Origin: Podocnemis expansa
Taxonomy: Eukaryota; Chordata; Testudines; Podocnemididae
Direction of reading: 5' to 3'
Assembly (NCBI GenBank): GCA_007922195.1
Contig: ML681964.1
Coordinates: 9,323,504-9,387,503, forward strand
Length of the DNA stretch: 64,000 nucleotides
Shown here piece by piece: positions 10,665 to 20,959 of the stretch. Numbering within the stretch: the stretch's first letter is position 1; the number at the start of each line of letters is the position of its first letter. A program made the translations under genes and the position numbers. The notes beneath the pieces were generated by a model that was not told the DNA's origin, did not search any database, and worked only from the letters and a program-made list of their open reading frames with translations.

Positions 10665-10880
10665 CCTGCAATATTTGTTAACTCCTTGTGCTTAACAATC
10701 TGTCCCACAAGGTATTTAGCTGTGATACTCTGATTACTTTTTCCTGATCTGAAGAAGAGCTCTGTGTCATCCAAGAGTTTGTCTTTTCCACCAACAGAAG
10801 TTGGTCCAATAAAAGTCTTTGCCTCATCCATCTTGTCTCTCCTATGTAAAATTAGTTGGGACATTTTCTTTTCTATAAGC
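10665..10880. repeat. Interspersed repeat, single-arm copy
   Basis: CCACCAACAGAAGTTGGTCC AATAAAAG and CATCCATCTTGTCTCTCCTA match the right arm of the palindromic repeat at 34071-34236. TGATCTGAAGAAGAGCTCTG precedes them. I recall this as a family common in turtles and other reptiles, but cannot name it. Confidence 0.65.
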
Positions 10881-11959
10881 AACATTTTTGGACACAGAAT
10901 GTCCCTTTATGGCTGCTCTGGTCGTAATTGACTTCCCAGGGATACCCTTGATATAGGGGCATAGCCAGTTCCATCCCTCACCCTCACCACAGTTTTACTG
11001 CCACAGGCTTTGGCATATGTGGCAGGACATGACCACAGAAAACACACCTGGCTGCTGCATTTTAAATCCTAACTGGTGGTCTTGTCAGTGCCATTGCCAC
11101 TGGGTACAGCTCAGAGCAGTCGTGAGCACAAGGGTGCTATCTGCATATTGTGGCAAATAAACCCCCACTTCCAACCACCACAACATTATGGGATGTTAGA
11201 GATCCAGATCTGGATCTGAATTCGGTGGCTTGAATGTATAGTGATAACATATTCTATAAAGTGATGCATAGAAACAGCAGACTCTGTCTAAACAGGGGAA
11301 TGATATCTCATGTTTAAACATAGCACATTCAGATTGCAAACACCCACATTGCTATTCAGATAGTAGTCAGGCCATCACACTCCTCTAAAGAATTCCTGTC
11401 TGCAGCTCCCCACAAATCCTAAAGAGCAGGATTTTTTAAAAAGTAAGTTTTCCAGTCACTACGCTAGAAATCAGTACACCCTGTACTAATACATCTGTTC
11501 CAGGACAGGCTGATGGCTTAGCTGATGGCTATGGTGGTAGTCCAAATAGCTTAGTAGCCCTTTTCCCAGAGCAGTGTTCTTTAGCCCTGATACAGCATCC
11601 AGCGTTCTAACCTTAGGAATCCTTAAACGCTATGGTGCCAACAGAAATAAAACACATTAATTTTCCCTGGCTGGGCAGGAATAGTTGGCAACAAAGTCTT
11701 TAACAGCAGACCTCATCAGAATAAATACATCGGTCACAACAGCCCAAACCAAACAAAAACCACAAGAGCTGGCAGATGTCACATGTGTACTTGCAAATCC
11801 CAATGAAAAAACAATCAGGTGACATCAAATAAGAGACATGGTCATCACTGTTTATCCTTTCTCCTTCCAGAGACCAACCATGGTGGGCTTTTGTAGCTGA
11901 TGATTTTAGCAGCACTGACCTTATAGAAGTATGTTGATGATAGCTCTAGCAACTTTGGT
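10881..11959. other. Unannotated interspersed DNA
   Basis: I see no recognisable repeat, gene or RNA. Confidence 0.45.
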
Positions 11960-12998
11960 CTAACTGGGGCAGTCTAATAATTAAAGTACTGAGCCTTTCC
12001 CTGAGTAATGCAATGTGGCAGTGAAAAAAATGTAATGAAGTCCTGGGGTGCATCAGAAGGGGTATTTCCAGTAGAGATAGGGAGGTGTTAGCTCCATTAT
12101 ACAAGGCACTGATGTGACCTAACTTGGAGTATTGTGTACAGTTCTGGTCACCCATGTTTAAGAAAGATGAAGTCAAACTGGAACAGGTCTAAAGAAGGGC
12201 TACAAGGATGATTCGTGGAATGGAAAATCTTTCCTGTGAGAGATGACTTAAAGAGCTTGGTTTGTTTAGTCTGAGCAAAAGAAGGCTGAGAAGAGAGATG
12301 ATTTCTCTTTATAAATACATTAGAGGGATCAATACAAGGGAGGGAGAGGAATTATTTGAATACAGTACCAACGTGGACACAAGAACAAATGGATACAAAC
12401 TGTCCTTTCAGAAAATTAGGCTTGAAATTAGATGCAGATTCCTAACCATCAGAGGAGTAAAGTTCTGGAATAGTCAATCAAGGGAAGTGGTGGGGGCAAA
12501 AACCTTAGGTCCCTTCAAAACCGAGCTTGATAAGTTTATGGAGGGAATGATGTGATGGACAGTGTAGCTTGGCCATTGTCTGTCTTTTACTACTGGTGAT
12601 GGGTATGATAGTGACCTGGGAAGGGGCATTGGATTGAGTGGGTTCTGAGTTATTACAGAGAAGTTCTTCTTGACTGGCTGTTGTGGACTTGCCCTCATGC
12701 TCTGGGTTTAACTGATCGCCATATATGGGGTCAGGAAGGAATTTCCCCCCAGGGCAGATTGGCTTGGGCGCTGGGGTTTTTTGCCTTCCTCTATAGTATT
12801 GGGCATGGCTCACTTGCTGGTTGATTCTCTGTATTAAAGTCTTTAAATCATGACTGGAGGACTTTAATAGCTCAGTTATGGGTTTGAGGTTCATTGTAGG
12901 AGTGAGTGGGTGAAGTTTTGTGGCCTGCAGTGTGCGGGAGGTCAGACTAGATGATCATATTGGTGCCTTCTGACCTTAGAGTCTATGAGTCTATGAGA
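11960..12998 (+). mobile_element. 5'-truncated CR1 LINE
   Basis: A long 3' CR1 piece. It contains GGAGTATTGTGTACAGTTCT and the frame 12262-12555, whose product begins with the FSLSKRRLRREMISLYKYI pattern of the C-terminal end of CR1 ORF2 and ends LDKFMEGMM. The 3' UTR runs through GGGGTCAGGAAGGAATTTCC and GTCAGACTAGATGATCATAT. The end is an octamer microsatellite tail, GAGTCTATGAGTCTATGAG, typical of CR1. The RT frame is open for only 97 codons, so the copy is dead. Confidence 0.9.
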
Positions 12999-13748
12999 GA
13001 GTAAAAACTGGGTAAGGGCATTAGGGTTTGTCACCATCCTTATGATCAGTACCTCAAATTTTTATTTCATAGGACATCTTCATAACACTATCACTGGACT
13101 TTGATGTTCTGAGGTTGGAAGAAAATATAGCTCAGATGAATTCTGCTGGGTAAATTATTATTCTTATAGAATCACATCCTAAGGAAAGGAGCAAACATAG
13201 AAGGACTTATGACTCACCGGATTGCAATAAAACAGTACATCTGTGTACTGGTGTCCTTGGATGCAATGTGTTCTAGAGCAGAGTGCCTACACAGCCAGCT
13301 TGCAGATATAGCAGACTCAGACTGTAGGTTAGCTACTGTGCCAGGTTTGACTGGTCATATCTAGTGGTGTAGATCCCATTTCGGAAGGATAGTGCCAGTT
13401 CTCCCCCACCCCCAACACACACCCACTCAAAGTCACAATGTGCAGAACTGCTACAAATATCATATCTGTCACCAGAGGGAAATTTCTTGAGAGGCTCTGA
13501 GACAAGGAAGCTCTGAGTTTCTCCTGACGACTGGGAAGGGGCCAAGCCAGTCTATGAGAACCATAGCTCCATCAGCTGAAACTATCTCCTGCAGAGCTTT
13601 CTATAGCTGTCAGGATAGAAATAGCAGCTGCAGCCTTCTCCAGATCTTCCTCCTTATTCTCTGCTGACCTACACTTCTTGTTTAGGGAAATGTAAAGAAT
13701 AGGTTAGTTGATTCCAAGGCTAAAAGGGATGATTGTGATCATATAGGC
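12999..13748. other. Unannotated interspersed DNA
   Basis: Nothing recognisable apart from a short CCACCCCCAACACACACCC run near 13410. Confidence 0.45.
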
Positions 13749-13896
13749 CATGGTTCTCAAAGCAGAGGGCACCAGATGGATCATGGGGGGAAGGGGCACA
13801 GAGCAGAGGACAGAGCCAGTCCAGTTCCATACTCTCTGGAGATGGAAGCAGTCGCTGGTGCTGCCCACCTCCTGTTATTAGCAAGCTTTGAGCTCA
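13749..13896 (+). mobile_element. Truncated hAT-like MITE abutting the ERV
   Basis: It begins CATGGTTCTCAAAGCAG, close to Charlie-type CAGTGGTTCTCAA. It then carries GGCACAGAGCAGAGGACAGAGCC and ACTCTCTGGAGATGGAAGCAG. The same block occurs inverted at 20745-20830. The element stops where LTR sequence begins at about 13897. Confidence 0.5.
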
Positions 13897-14213
13897 AAGT
13901 TACGGCAAGTAGCAAAGCAATATATGCAGACTCCAGATGCAGCTTGCTAGAGAGCCAACTGGCATGCAGAGGATTGGGCGCAGTGAGCCCCATTCCCTCA
14001 GTGGGAACCCCTTAAATGCTCACCCCATTAACCAATCAACAGTGCCCTGGGTTTGCACCGAAACCAGGCCCCATAGGCTATTATGGCGATTATTCTGGAA
14101 GGAGTCTCCTTAATCAGTGCACACGGTCCTCTGTCGCCATCTTGTTCTTTCCTGTTGCTAGGCAGAATCTCTGCCCTAGCCCCACAGCATGTCAGCAGTT
14201 GCTAGGTGGGTGC
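13897..14213 (-). repeat. 3' LTR of the ERV, truncated at both ends
   Basis: A direct repeat of 20144-20495 in the same orientation. The shared blocks are AAGTAGCAAAGCAATATA, CAGACTCCAGATGCAGCTTG, CCTTAAATGCTCACCCC and TTGTTCTTTCCTGTTGCTAG. Divergence by eye is roughly 7% plus indels. The other LTR holds a ~50-bp stretch (from CTGTCGGGTC to GACTACC) that is missing here. The U5 side is lost at 13897, where a truncated hAT begins, and the U3 side merges directly with integrase sequence. Confidence 0.8.
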
Positions 14214-14746
14214 CCTGCGATGTGGAGCCATTGCCAGATGTTTAGGGCTGCACATAGCTGTCTGACTATTTCCCCCACAAAGTGGGGGCCCTGGTCGGAA
14301 TCTATTTCCTCAGGGAGTCCAAACCTTGTGAACACTTCATTGAGAAGCAAATGTGCGGTGGTCAGCACTGTATTGTTGGACATGGGAAACGCCTCAACCC
14401 ACTTGGTAAATGCATCCACGACCACCAACACGTACTTCTTCCCCTTTTTAGATCGTGGAAGAGGGCCTGTGTAATTGACTTGGAGCCTATGCCATGGCCC
14501 AGTGATCCTTTGATGTTTAAGTGGTGCCTTCATGACTTGGGGGTTAGGATTATTGGATGCACATTCTACGCACTTATGAATGTACCTCTCTACCTCCTCA
14601 GTCACTGTAGGCCACCAGGCCACTTCTAAGATTCTTGAGACTGTCTTGTCTCTTCCAAAATGTCCCTGGCCATGTGCCAGGCTGATTAATTCTGCCCGTA
14701 GACAACTAGGAAGCACCAGCTTAGGCCCTTCATCTCTAGACCCCAC
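14192..14746 (-). pseudogene. pol: ERV integrase (pol 3' part), truncated
   Basis: Retroviral integrase inserts the viral DNA into the host genome. The frame shows the N-terminal zinc site with H25 and H29 (HX3H) and C59 and C62 (CX2C), then the catalytic core. The first core acidic residue appears replaced: the block that precedes TGPLP reads LQVN, so asparagine 91 stands where aspartate is expected. The second aspartate is present in SDQGPHF (D151). The frame ends just before the glutamate, in a HP-SN block that runs into LTR sequence. The C-terminal domain and env are therefore missing. The copy cannot encode an active enzyme. The style of the core suggests a class I (gamma/epsilon-like) element. 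Confidence 0.9.
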
Positions 14747-14788
14747 TTTTCTTGCCCAGACTAGACCTTTCTCATCACTGGTGACATT

Positions 14789-15661
14789 TCATCCATAATA
14801 TTCCTCACCACTCAGGAAAGCTTCCACCTTCTTGTCTCTCTTTTGCATCTCCCCGACATCTAAGACGTCCAGACCTGGATCACTAGAGGCTCTGATGGGC
14901 ATAACAGGTAGCTGCACCTCATCGGACCCTGCCCAGAGGTCTTCTGGACCTAAATGGGCCGCTTCTTTCGCTAAGGAGTCCACCTTAGAATTTAATGTTG
15001 ACCAGAGCTCATTAGACTTGGTATGAGCTTGCACCTTGCTTAAATGCACCAACCCAGACCAATCTTTTCCTTTCTGCCACAGGTGTAGCAGGTATTTGGT
15101 GTGGGCCACCAGTTTGTTGTCCCCAGTTCTCATTCCTCTGGATAGCCAAACCGGCATCCAGTTTAGGAGCGCCCACAAGACCCATTCCGAGTCAGTTATT
15201 ATCAGGAGGGTTTGCTCACTCCTGACCTCATACAGTATGGCAAGTACCGCAATCACTTCGGCGGCTTGTGCAGAAGCTGGAGTGGCAGTGCCCTCTAGCA
15301 CTTTCCCCTCTGGGTAGTGCAGGGCGACATACCCTGCCACAAGCCTACCTGCCTGGTGATACCCACTATCATCTACTGCCCATATTTCATCAAAGGAAAC
15401 CTCATCCTTTTCCTTCATGTCTCTTACCTTGAAAGGTGATGGCTCCAGTGCACTGGGTTCCTGCGGCAAAGGGCATTCATGGTCAGCCCTGGTGTAGAGA
15501 AGCGCATAAGGTGCTAACTCATGCTGCCTCACATTGTCAGCTGTCACTTCCCAATTTACAAGTGACAGTGTGAAATTTGCTATACGCGGGCTCAATATTC
15601 TGCCTTGATTTACCCACCCGGATAGAATGAACCTTGTGGGTGTGTGACAAGATTTTACCAT
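14789..15661 (-). pseudogene. pol: ERV RNase H and connection domain
   Basis: The frame of 290 codons holds an RNase H fold. Acidic residues occur where expected: VDDSG (about 97-98), the glutamate in AAEVIAVL (135), ITDSEWV (D157), and NSKVDSLAKEAA (D228). A histidine in QAH (213) precedes the last one. RNase H removes the RNA strand during reverse transcription. The stop at 14789 and a frame change separate it from the integrase. Upstream, a stop at about 15665-15682 separates it from the RT thumb. All were once one pol frame. Confidence 0.88.
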
Positions 15662-15682
15662 GACTGGGGAGAGCCCTACCAG

Positions 15683-16922
15683 CTACTCCCTGGGCTCCAT
15701 AGCCCAGACCAGGGCTAGAACTTCTCTTTCACAGGGAGTAAGCTGTCTCTCTACCTCTGTGAGCACCCTTGAACCACAGGCCACTGGCTTTTCTCCAGTG
15801 CCTAGGTCCTGAGACCACAGCACACTGATCCTATCTACCGTGGTGGCCAGTCTGAGGATGAACGGGTGACCCTCCGTTGGGAAGGCTAGGGCTGGGGCTC
15901 TCAGAAGAGCCTCCTTCAAGCTAGTGAAGGCCCTTGCCTCCTCCTCACCCTGTGTCCAATCCACATTTTTCATGAGGAGGCGATATAATGGTTTGGCCAT
16001 AAGTGCATAACCTTCTATGAAGCCACAGCAGAATCCGGTAAGACTGAGGAATGACCGCAATGCTGGGATGTCCTGTAGAGCTGTTAGCTTGGCCACCAAC
16101 TCTACCCTCTGTTGATCTGGGCTGCGCCTCTCAGCGCTCAGCTGGACTCCAAGGTATACCACTTCTTTACATGCCACCTGTGCTTTGGTTGGGTTCACAA
16201 GGAACCCAGTTCTCTATATATATGTCAGCACCTCCTCCAGGAGCTCAAGGTTCTTCTGCTTGGATCTTGTTGCCAGTAAGGTGTCATCTACATAAGATGA
16301 CACTTCCATCCTCACAGGTAAGTCCTCTCACATTCTAGAGATCACTCAGTGACACATGCTAGGGGCGTTGTGCAGCCCCTGGGCCAGCCGAGTAAAGGTT
16401 AGCTGTTTGCCCTTGAAAGTGAATGCCAACTTATATCTGCCCCTCTTGTCTATGGGAATAGAGAAAAATGCATTAGACAAGTCAAGGACCGTGAACCATT
16501 CTGCACCTGCCTTAAGCATTGCTATGATGTCCCTGTAACTTGTGACTACTGGAGCTAATTGTGGTGTAACGCGGTTCAGCGGCCTCTAATCCACCGTCAG
16601 CCGCCAGGAGACCCCATAGACCTTCCTGATGGGCCAGATCGGTGAATTACAGGGGCTGGTGCATTCTTCCACCACACCCTGGCTCATCAGCGCTTCTATC
16701 ACCTCTGATAGAGCTTCTTCAGCTTGCGCTGGGTAACAGTATTGCTTCTGCGGTTTCGGGTTGGGTGACCATCCCGCACACCTTTCCACATTGAATCTTA
16801 TTGTTTGCCAGAGTCTTGATGTGCTTCATCATGACTGCCTTTATATCTGGCTCCCATAAAGGCAGCTCTATTTTTGTTGGCACCTTAACAGCCCCAACAC
16901 GGTGTGTGCCTGACACAACCAC
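15683..16922 (-). pseudogene. pol: ERV reverse transcriptase with broken frame
   Basis: This is the RT of the same pol gene. The N-terminal part lies in two overlapping frames, 16719-16922 and 16586-16789, which implies a frameshift near 16750-16790. It includes the finger block that ends in CNSPIWPIRK. The palm follows, with the catalytic YVDD encoded at 16283-16294. Its frame is broken by stops around 16210, 16325 and 16345. The C-terminal frame (15683-16198) contains YLGVQL and the LTGFCCGFI and AKPLYRLL blocks of the thumb. It once made cDNA from the ERV RNA and is now inactive. Confidence 0.9.
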
Positions 16923-17303
16923 TGGCTCTCATGCCCCTCCTTGGGTCCGAAGGACCATATTTGGCAAGTCAGTGATGGCTCCTATGCTGTGAAGGATGTC
17001 TATTCCTAGTATTCCTGTCCCATCCAGACTTTGAATGCCTATCTGAGCCTTACACCTCATATTGCCCACACTTCAATCAACCAGTCTGGTAAAGGGGGCC
17101 GGTCTGCAGGACCCATTGAATCCTTCCAAGTTTTTCCAAGCCCCTATAGGTAGATAAGTCACATCCAGATTTTCCTCTGAGCTAAACAATGTCACTGTGG
17201 CCCCTGTATCTATTAGACACTGTTGTTGTATATTACCGAACTCCCCACTTATCACCACATCGGTGACAGGGCGTCCCCAGGAATCAAAATGCGTGGGACC
17301 CAC
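16923..17303 (-). pseudogene. pro: ERV aspartic protease
   Basis: The retroviral protease cleaves Gag and Gag-Pol. The frame carries the active-site triplet DTG at 17202-17210 in the context CLIDTGATVTLFSS. Further down the minus strand, outside the annotated open frame, GTGILGIDIL (about 16994-17030) matches the C-terminal flap-and-helix block of these proteases. The two blocks are now in different frames or split by stops. It sits between gag and RT, as expected. Confidence 0.85.
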
Positions 17304-17336
17304 TTCTGCAAGGGACGCCGAGAGAGCTCGGCACCC

Positions 17337-19224
17337 TCACTCCTGATCATTGCAATTTGACTGGAGCTTGAGCCCCTGGAGCCTCTGCTCATGGGAAGCT
17401 AGTTTTGCCATGAGCTCCTCTGTAGAAAGCCCCTCAATGTTCTCCAGCTTCTCCAGCTGTGCCAGTTTCTGCCAGACAATTCTCCTCAGCAGGCGATTGC
17501 AGCCTCTCTGTTTTTAGAGTCAAAACGAGGACCCCTCACATTCTGCCCTCGGATCTGTTCTAGCCGCTCACTTCTACCAGTTCCTTCCTGTTGGATGGGA
17601 GCCTTCCCCTCCTAGGGGCCCCTTCTTTCCTCTCTAGGGGCTCTTACCAGCCTTGTATCCCTGTCTGTATTACCCTTGTTAAGAGGAGGTCTCTTCTGCT
17701 CTCCCCTGTGAGTCTCCGTCTCCTCCTCAGGATATGCTGCTCGGTGGAGCTCAAAGATCTCCCAGAGCATATCTTTAAATTCCCACAAAGTGAACTGGTC
17801 CGGGGTGATGCTTCCCAATGCCAAACGTAAGGCCAGGTCAAGTCCCTTCAACATCTCCTTGATGAAGTCAGGGGAGTTTGTATTACAAAAACCAGCCATC
17901 AAGTACAAGAGCTGCTTTCTGCTTATAAAGCGTTCAGGACACTCCTTAGGCTTTTGTTTCTCAGTATAAAATTTACCAATAACATTTTCCCCTGGTAAAA
18001 AGAAGTCATATACCCCACCAAACAATTCATAGCATTGGTGGTGGTTGCCAGCTGCACATTATTAGGAAGGGAGCTGAACTAATCTGGGTCCACGCACTCT
18101 CTGTCAAGATTGACTGCATCTTCAGTTGTTATTCCTTTCATCTCACCTATCCTTGACAGCCAGTCCAACACCGTAAGTTTATTTAATGGGCCCACAGTCT
18201 GGCCCATTGCTCTGGCCTGCTCAGGAGAGTAGACCTTCAACCCCCTTCTTGTCTCAAGGGGCTGCCCTTCACCATGCTGGGTGGTGGTCTCTATTACTGG
18301 TCTAAGAGGCAGAGCCGGCTTTCCCTCTTCCAGAGGGTCCAAGCCCTCCGGTGGCATTCCCAGGCTACTCTTGGAGCCCCTCCTCAGTCTCCTTCTTCCC
18401 GACAAATGGGAACTTGCCTGGGAACTCGAGGAGCTATACTCCAGGAAGGACAACAAGACTCTGAACTACTGTTGCTAAATCTGTGGCAGCTTTTTGAGAG
18501 GCCTTTCATTTCCAGAAGCTCTTGTTTCAGAGCAGCCACCTCCCTTTTACATAGGGAGTGGCTGGCCTCTCTCCATGGTTGTTGCTTCATCTCTTTCATC
18601 ACCTTGGAGATGGCCGCTTTGGCCTCTTCCAGGTCCCTCCTGACCTTGCGCAGCTCCTTATCCTTTGTCTCCATCTCTATTGCCATCTTGTTTATTTTAT
18701 CCTCCAGCCTATTCACTTGGGCAGTTCTGTTAGTAATTTCTACCTCAAGCTTTCTCTCACGCCTTAGCCACTCTGCTTCTTGTTCTTCCTTGACCCACTG
18801 GGCGGATGCAATCTCTTTCTCTTTCTCTTTCACCTTATCCCTGGCGAGGGCTAACTGTCCCTCCATTTCATTCACTATCTGAGACAGCTCCACTGCTTTC
18901 TCATGTAGCCCATATCACAGGGCCTGCTTCTGTTCTTTTCTGGAGGGCTTTGGTTTTGCCCCCAAGAACCATTCCCATTGGGTACATAGGATGCTGTAGG
19001 CATCGCTGCCAGCAAACAGCCCCACCTCCCAAGGGTGTTTACACTTTCCAAATTGCTTGAGGGAGGTGAGCAAACTCTCTTTTCTCTCCGTCTTTATCCA
19101 ACCCTCCTGTCCGAACCTTCGGAAAGCTGATATCCTGATGGCAGTTTCTAAAATAAACACCCCTTTCTATGAACCCCTGCCACAAGGTGTGAGTGGGAAT
19201 GGAGAGGGGTCCTGCCGCAATCAC
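17337..19224 (-). pseudogene. gag: ERV gag with long coiled coil, several frames
   Basis: Gag forms the particle. From its 5' end the pieces are as follows. A basic N-terminal part (19224-18915, two overlapping frames) includes SLLTSLKQFGKCKHPWEVG. A region strongly predicted by eye to be coiled coil (18893-18480) is rich in K and E with regular L/I/V/M spacing. A proline/serine linker follows. Then come capsid-like helical frames (18456-18079 and 18025-17612, with LLYLMAGFCNTNSPDFIKEM), and a basic C-terminal tail (17612-17340). Frameshifts separate the pieces. A normal CCHC knuckle is not intact, though a FDSKNRE-AAIAC stretch near 17500 may be its remnant. The extended coiled coil is unusual for ordinary gammaretroviral gag. 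Confidence 0.7.
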
Positions 19225-19226
19225 CA
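19209..19226 (-). other. Candidate ERV primer-binding site
   Basis: On the minus strand TGGTGATTGCGGCAGGAC lies two bases after ...CTTGTAACA, the likely LTR end. A TGG start just after a CA-ending LTR is the expected position of a tRNA primer site. I cannot match it to a tRNA with confidence. Confidence 0.45.
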
Positions 19227-19228
19227 GT

Positions 19229-20594
19229 TGTTACAAGGGGAGTTTCTGTGCACACCTCCTCTCAAAAGGCAGATCCTTCCCACCAGCAGGCATCTGTCAT
19301 CCTGCCACACCCTGTCTTGTGACAGAGATTCATAGAATACATAATGGCAATTACTTAAACCAGTGAAAGTTTGTTATTGGGAGAAGGTGAGGGTATTGAA
19401 ACCAACAGGGAGGTGAATCGAGGAGGTCCAAAGGACAGTATAAAACACCTTGCAAATACATCAACAGTTTCAAGGTTAACCGGCCTGCACAACTTCCACT
19501 ATTACCCACTGGGTGCTTCATAGGACTACAAGGCCTCAGATAAGGTTCCCTCCACTGGTTGAAACCACTAAAGATCCTTTGGCTTCAGGTAAGTTGCCCC
19601 AGAGTGGCTAGGATCAGCTACTCATGCTCAATTCCCCCTCCACAACACGAATGGCCTTTACAGTCCCGCAGGTCATTCCAAGTAAGTGCTGCCTCCTAGG
19701 AACCCCCAATGCAAAACCATAAGGATTCTGCCTTCACCTCTGGCCCCCAAAGCCTTCAATATTCACAGCTGCCTTTGCCTCCTGGCACTGGCCCACGAAT
19801 CCTGCCGAGATGTCCCACGCAGCTTTCACTCTCAGCTCCTTCGATTCCAAACTTGGAACACCCGCTTCAGGTCATTTCTGACCAGGGGTCCTTTAATTAA
19901 AAGTGTTTTTGCCCCTCAAACAAAGTCCAATCTGCAGAGCTCTGCTTCCCACAACTCAGTCCAGGAGTCTCTAGCCTTTGGGGACTTCCTGGAGTATGTC
20001 CACTTCAGCCTCCTAGGACTGCACCCAAGCTTGGATCTGAGCTCCTGATTCAGTGAACCAGATGCTCAGAAAGACACAGCTCTCCTGAGAGTCCGAGGCC
20101 TGCTTTAATCTCAGTAGTACCAAGCAGGTTTGGCAATTCAGTTACAGTAAGTAGCAAAGCAATATACTGTCGGGTCTCAACAATAAATCCAATCTGTTCT
20201 GACAGGGACAGCAAGACTACCCAGACTCCAGATGCAGCTTGCTAGAGAGCCAACTGGCATGCAGAGGATTGGGTGCAGCGAGCTCTGTTCCCTCAGCAGG
20301 AACGCCTTAAATGCTCACCCCGTTAATCAATCAGCGGCGCCTTGGGTATAGACTGTTATGGTGATTGTTCTGGAAGGAGTGTGCACGTCTCCTTAATCAG
20401 TGCACACGGTCCTTAGTCTCTATCTTGTTCTTTCCTGTTGCTAGGCAGAATCTCTGTCCTAGCCCCACAGCATGTCAGCAGTTGCTCGGTGGAACCTACC
20501 ATCAACTCTCGGTGAACAGGGTTAACTGGCCATACCATTGTAGCGTGGCACCCAGTGCTGGGGTGGAACACTCAAAAATTTTGCTGCATATAAC
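19229..20594 (-). repeat. 5' LTR of the ERV
   Basis: On plus, the 3' boundary of the LTR is TGTTACAAGGGG at 19229. The shared part with the other LTR is 20144-20495. The upstream boundary is uncertain. The shared sequence stops at about 20495, but ATATAACA at 20587-20594 would give matching TGTTAT/TGTTAC ends, making the LTR about 1.37 kb. A minus-strand CATTTAAGG near 20310 may be the TATA-like element. The same-strand frames at 19686-20048 lie in the LTR and are not genes. Confidence 0.6.
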
Positions 20595-20959
20595 AACAGA
20601 CTCAATTATCCATATAAACATTAAAAGCACCAGATAAGTAAGCAATTTACAAATACATATAAAACCATTAATACGAACTCACATTTAATAATAAATGCTG
20701 GTGAAACTCGGGAAAATTCCTTAACACTGTAGCAGCAGCAGCAGCAGCTGCTTCCATCTCCAGAGAGTGTGGAAGTGGGTTGGCTCTGTCGTCTGCTCTG
20801 TGCCCCCACCAGCTACTGCTGGTGCTCACTGCTTCCTGCTGCTGCAGTTCCTGTGCTACTGCTGCCACACTTCATGCTTTTTTTCTGAAGATGGGGGAGA
20901 GTTTGGGGAAAAGGGGTGCAATTGTTAGGGGATGCTTCCCAGGCTGTAGGCCCTGTATT
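20595..20959 (-). mobile_element. hAT-like MITE piece with AGC repeat
   Basis: Plus 20745-20830 (CCATCTCCAGAGAGTGTGGA, GCTCTGTCGTCTGCTCTGTG) is the inverse of 13790-13855. An (AGC)6 run lies at 20731-20748. Ends and target duplication are not visible. Its family is inferred from the hAT-like end of the partner copy at 13749. Confidence 0.4.

Noticed and set aside
18274..18882. 202-codon plus frame
   Set aside because: It is the antisense of the ERV gag coiled-coil region. The reverse strand has the recognisable protein order and the regular K/E heptad pattern.
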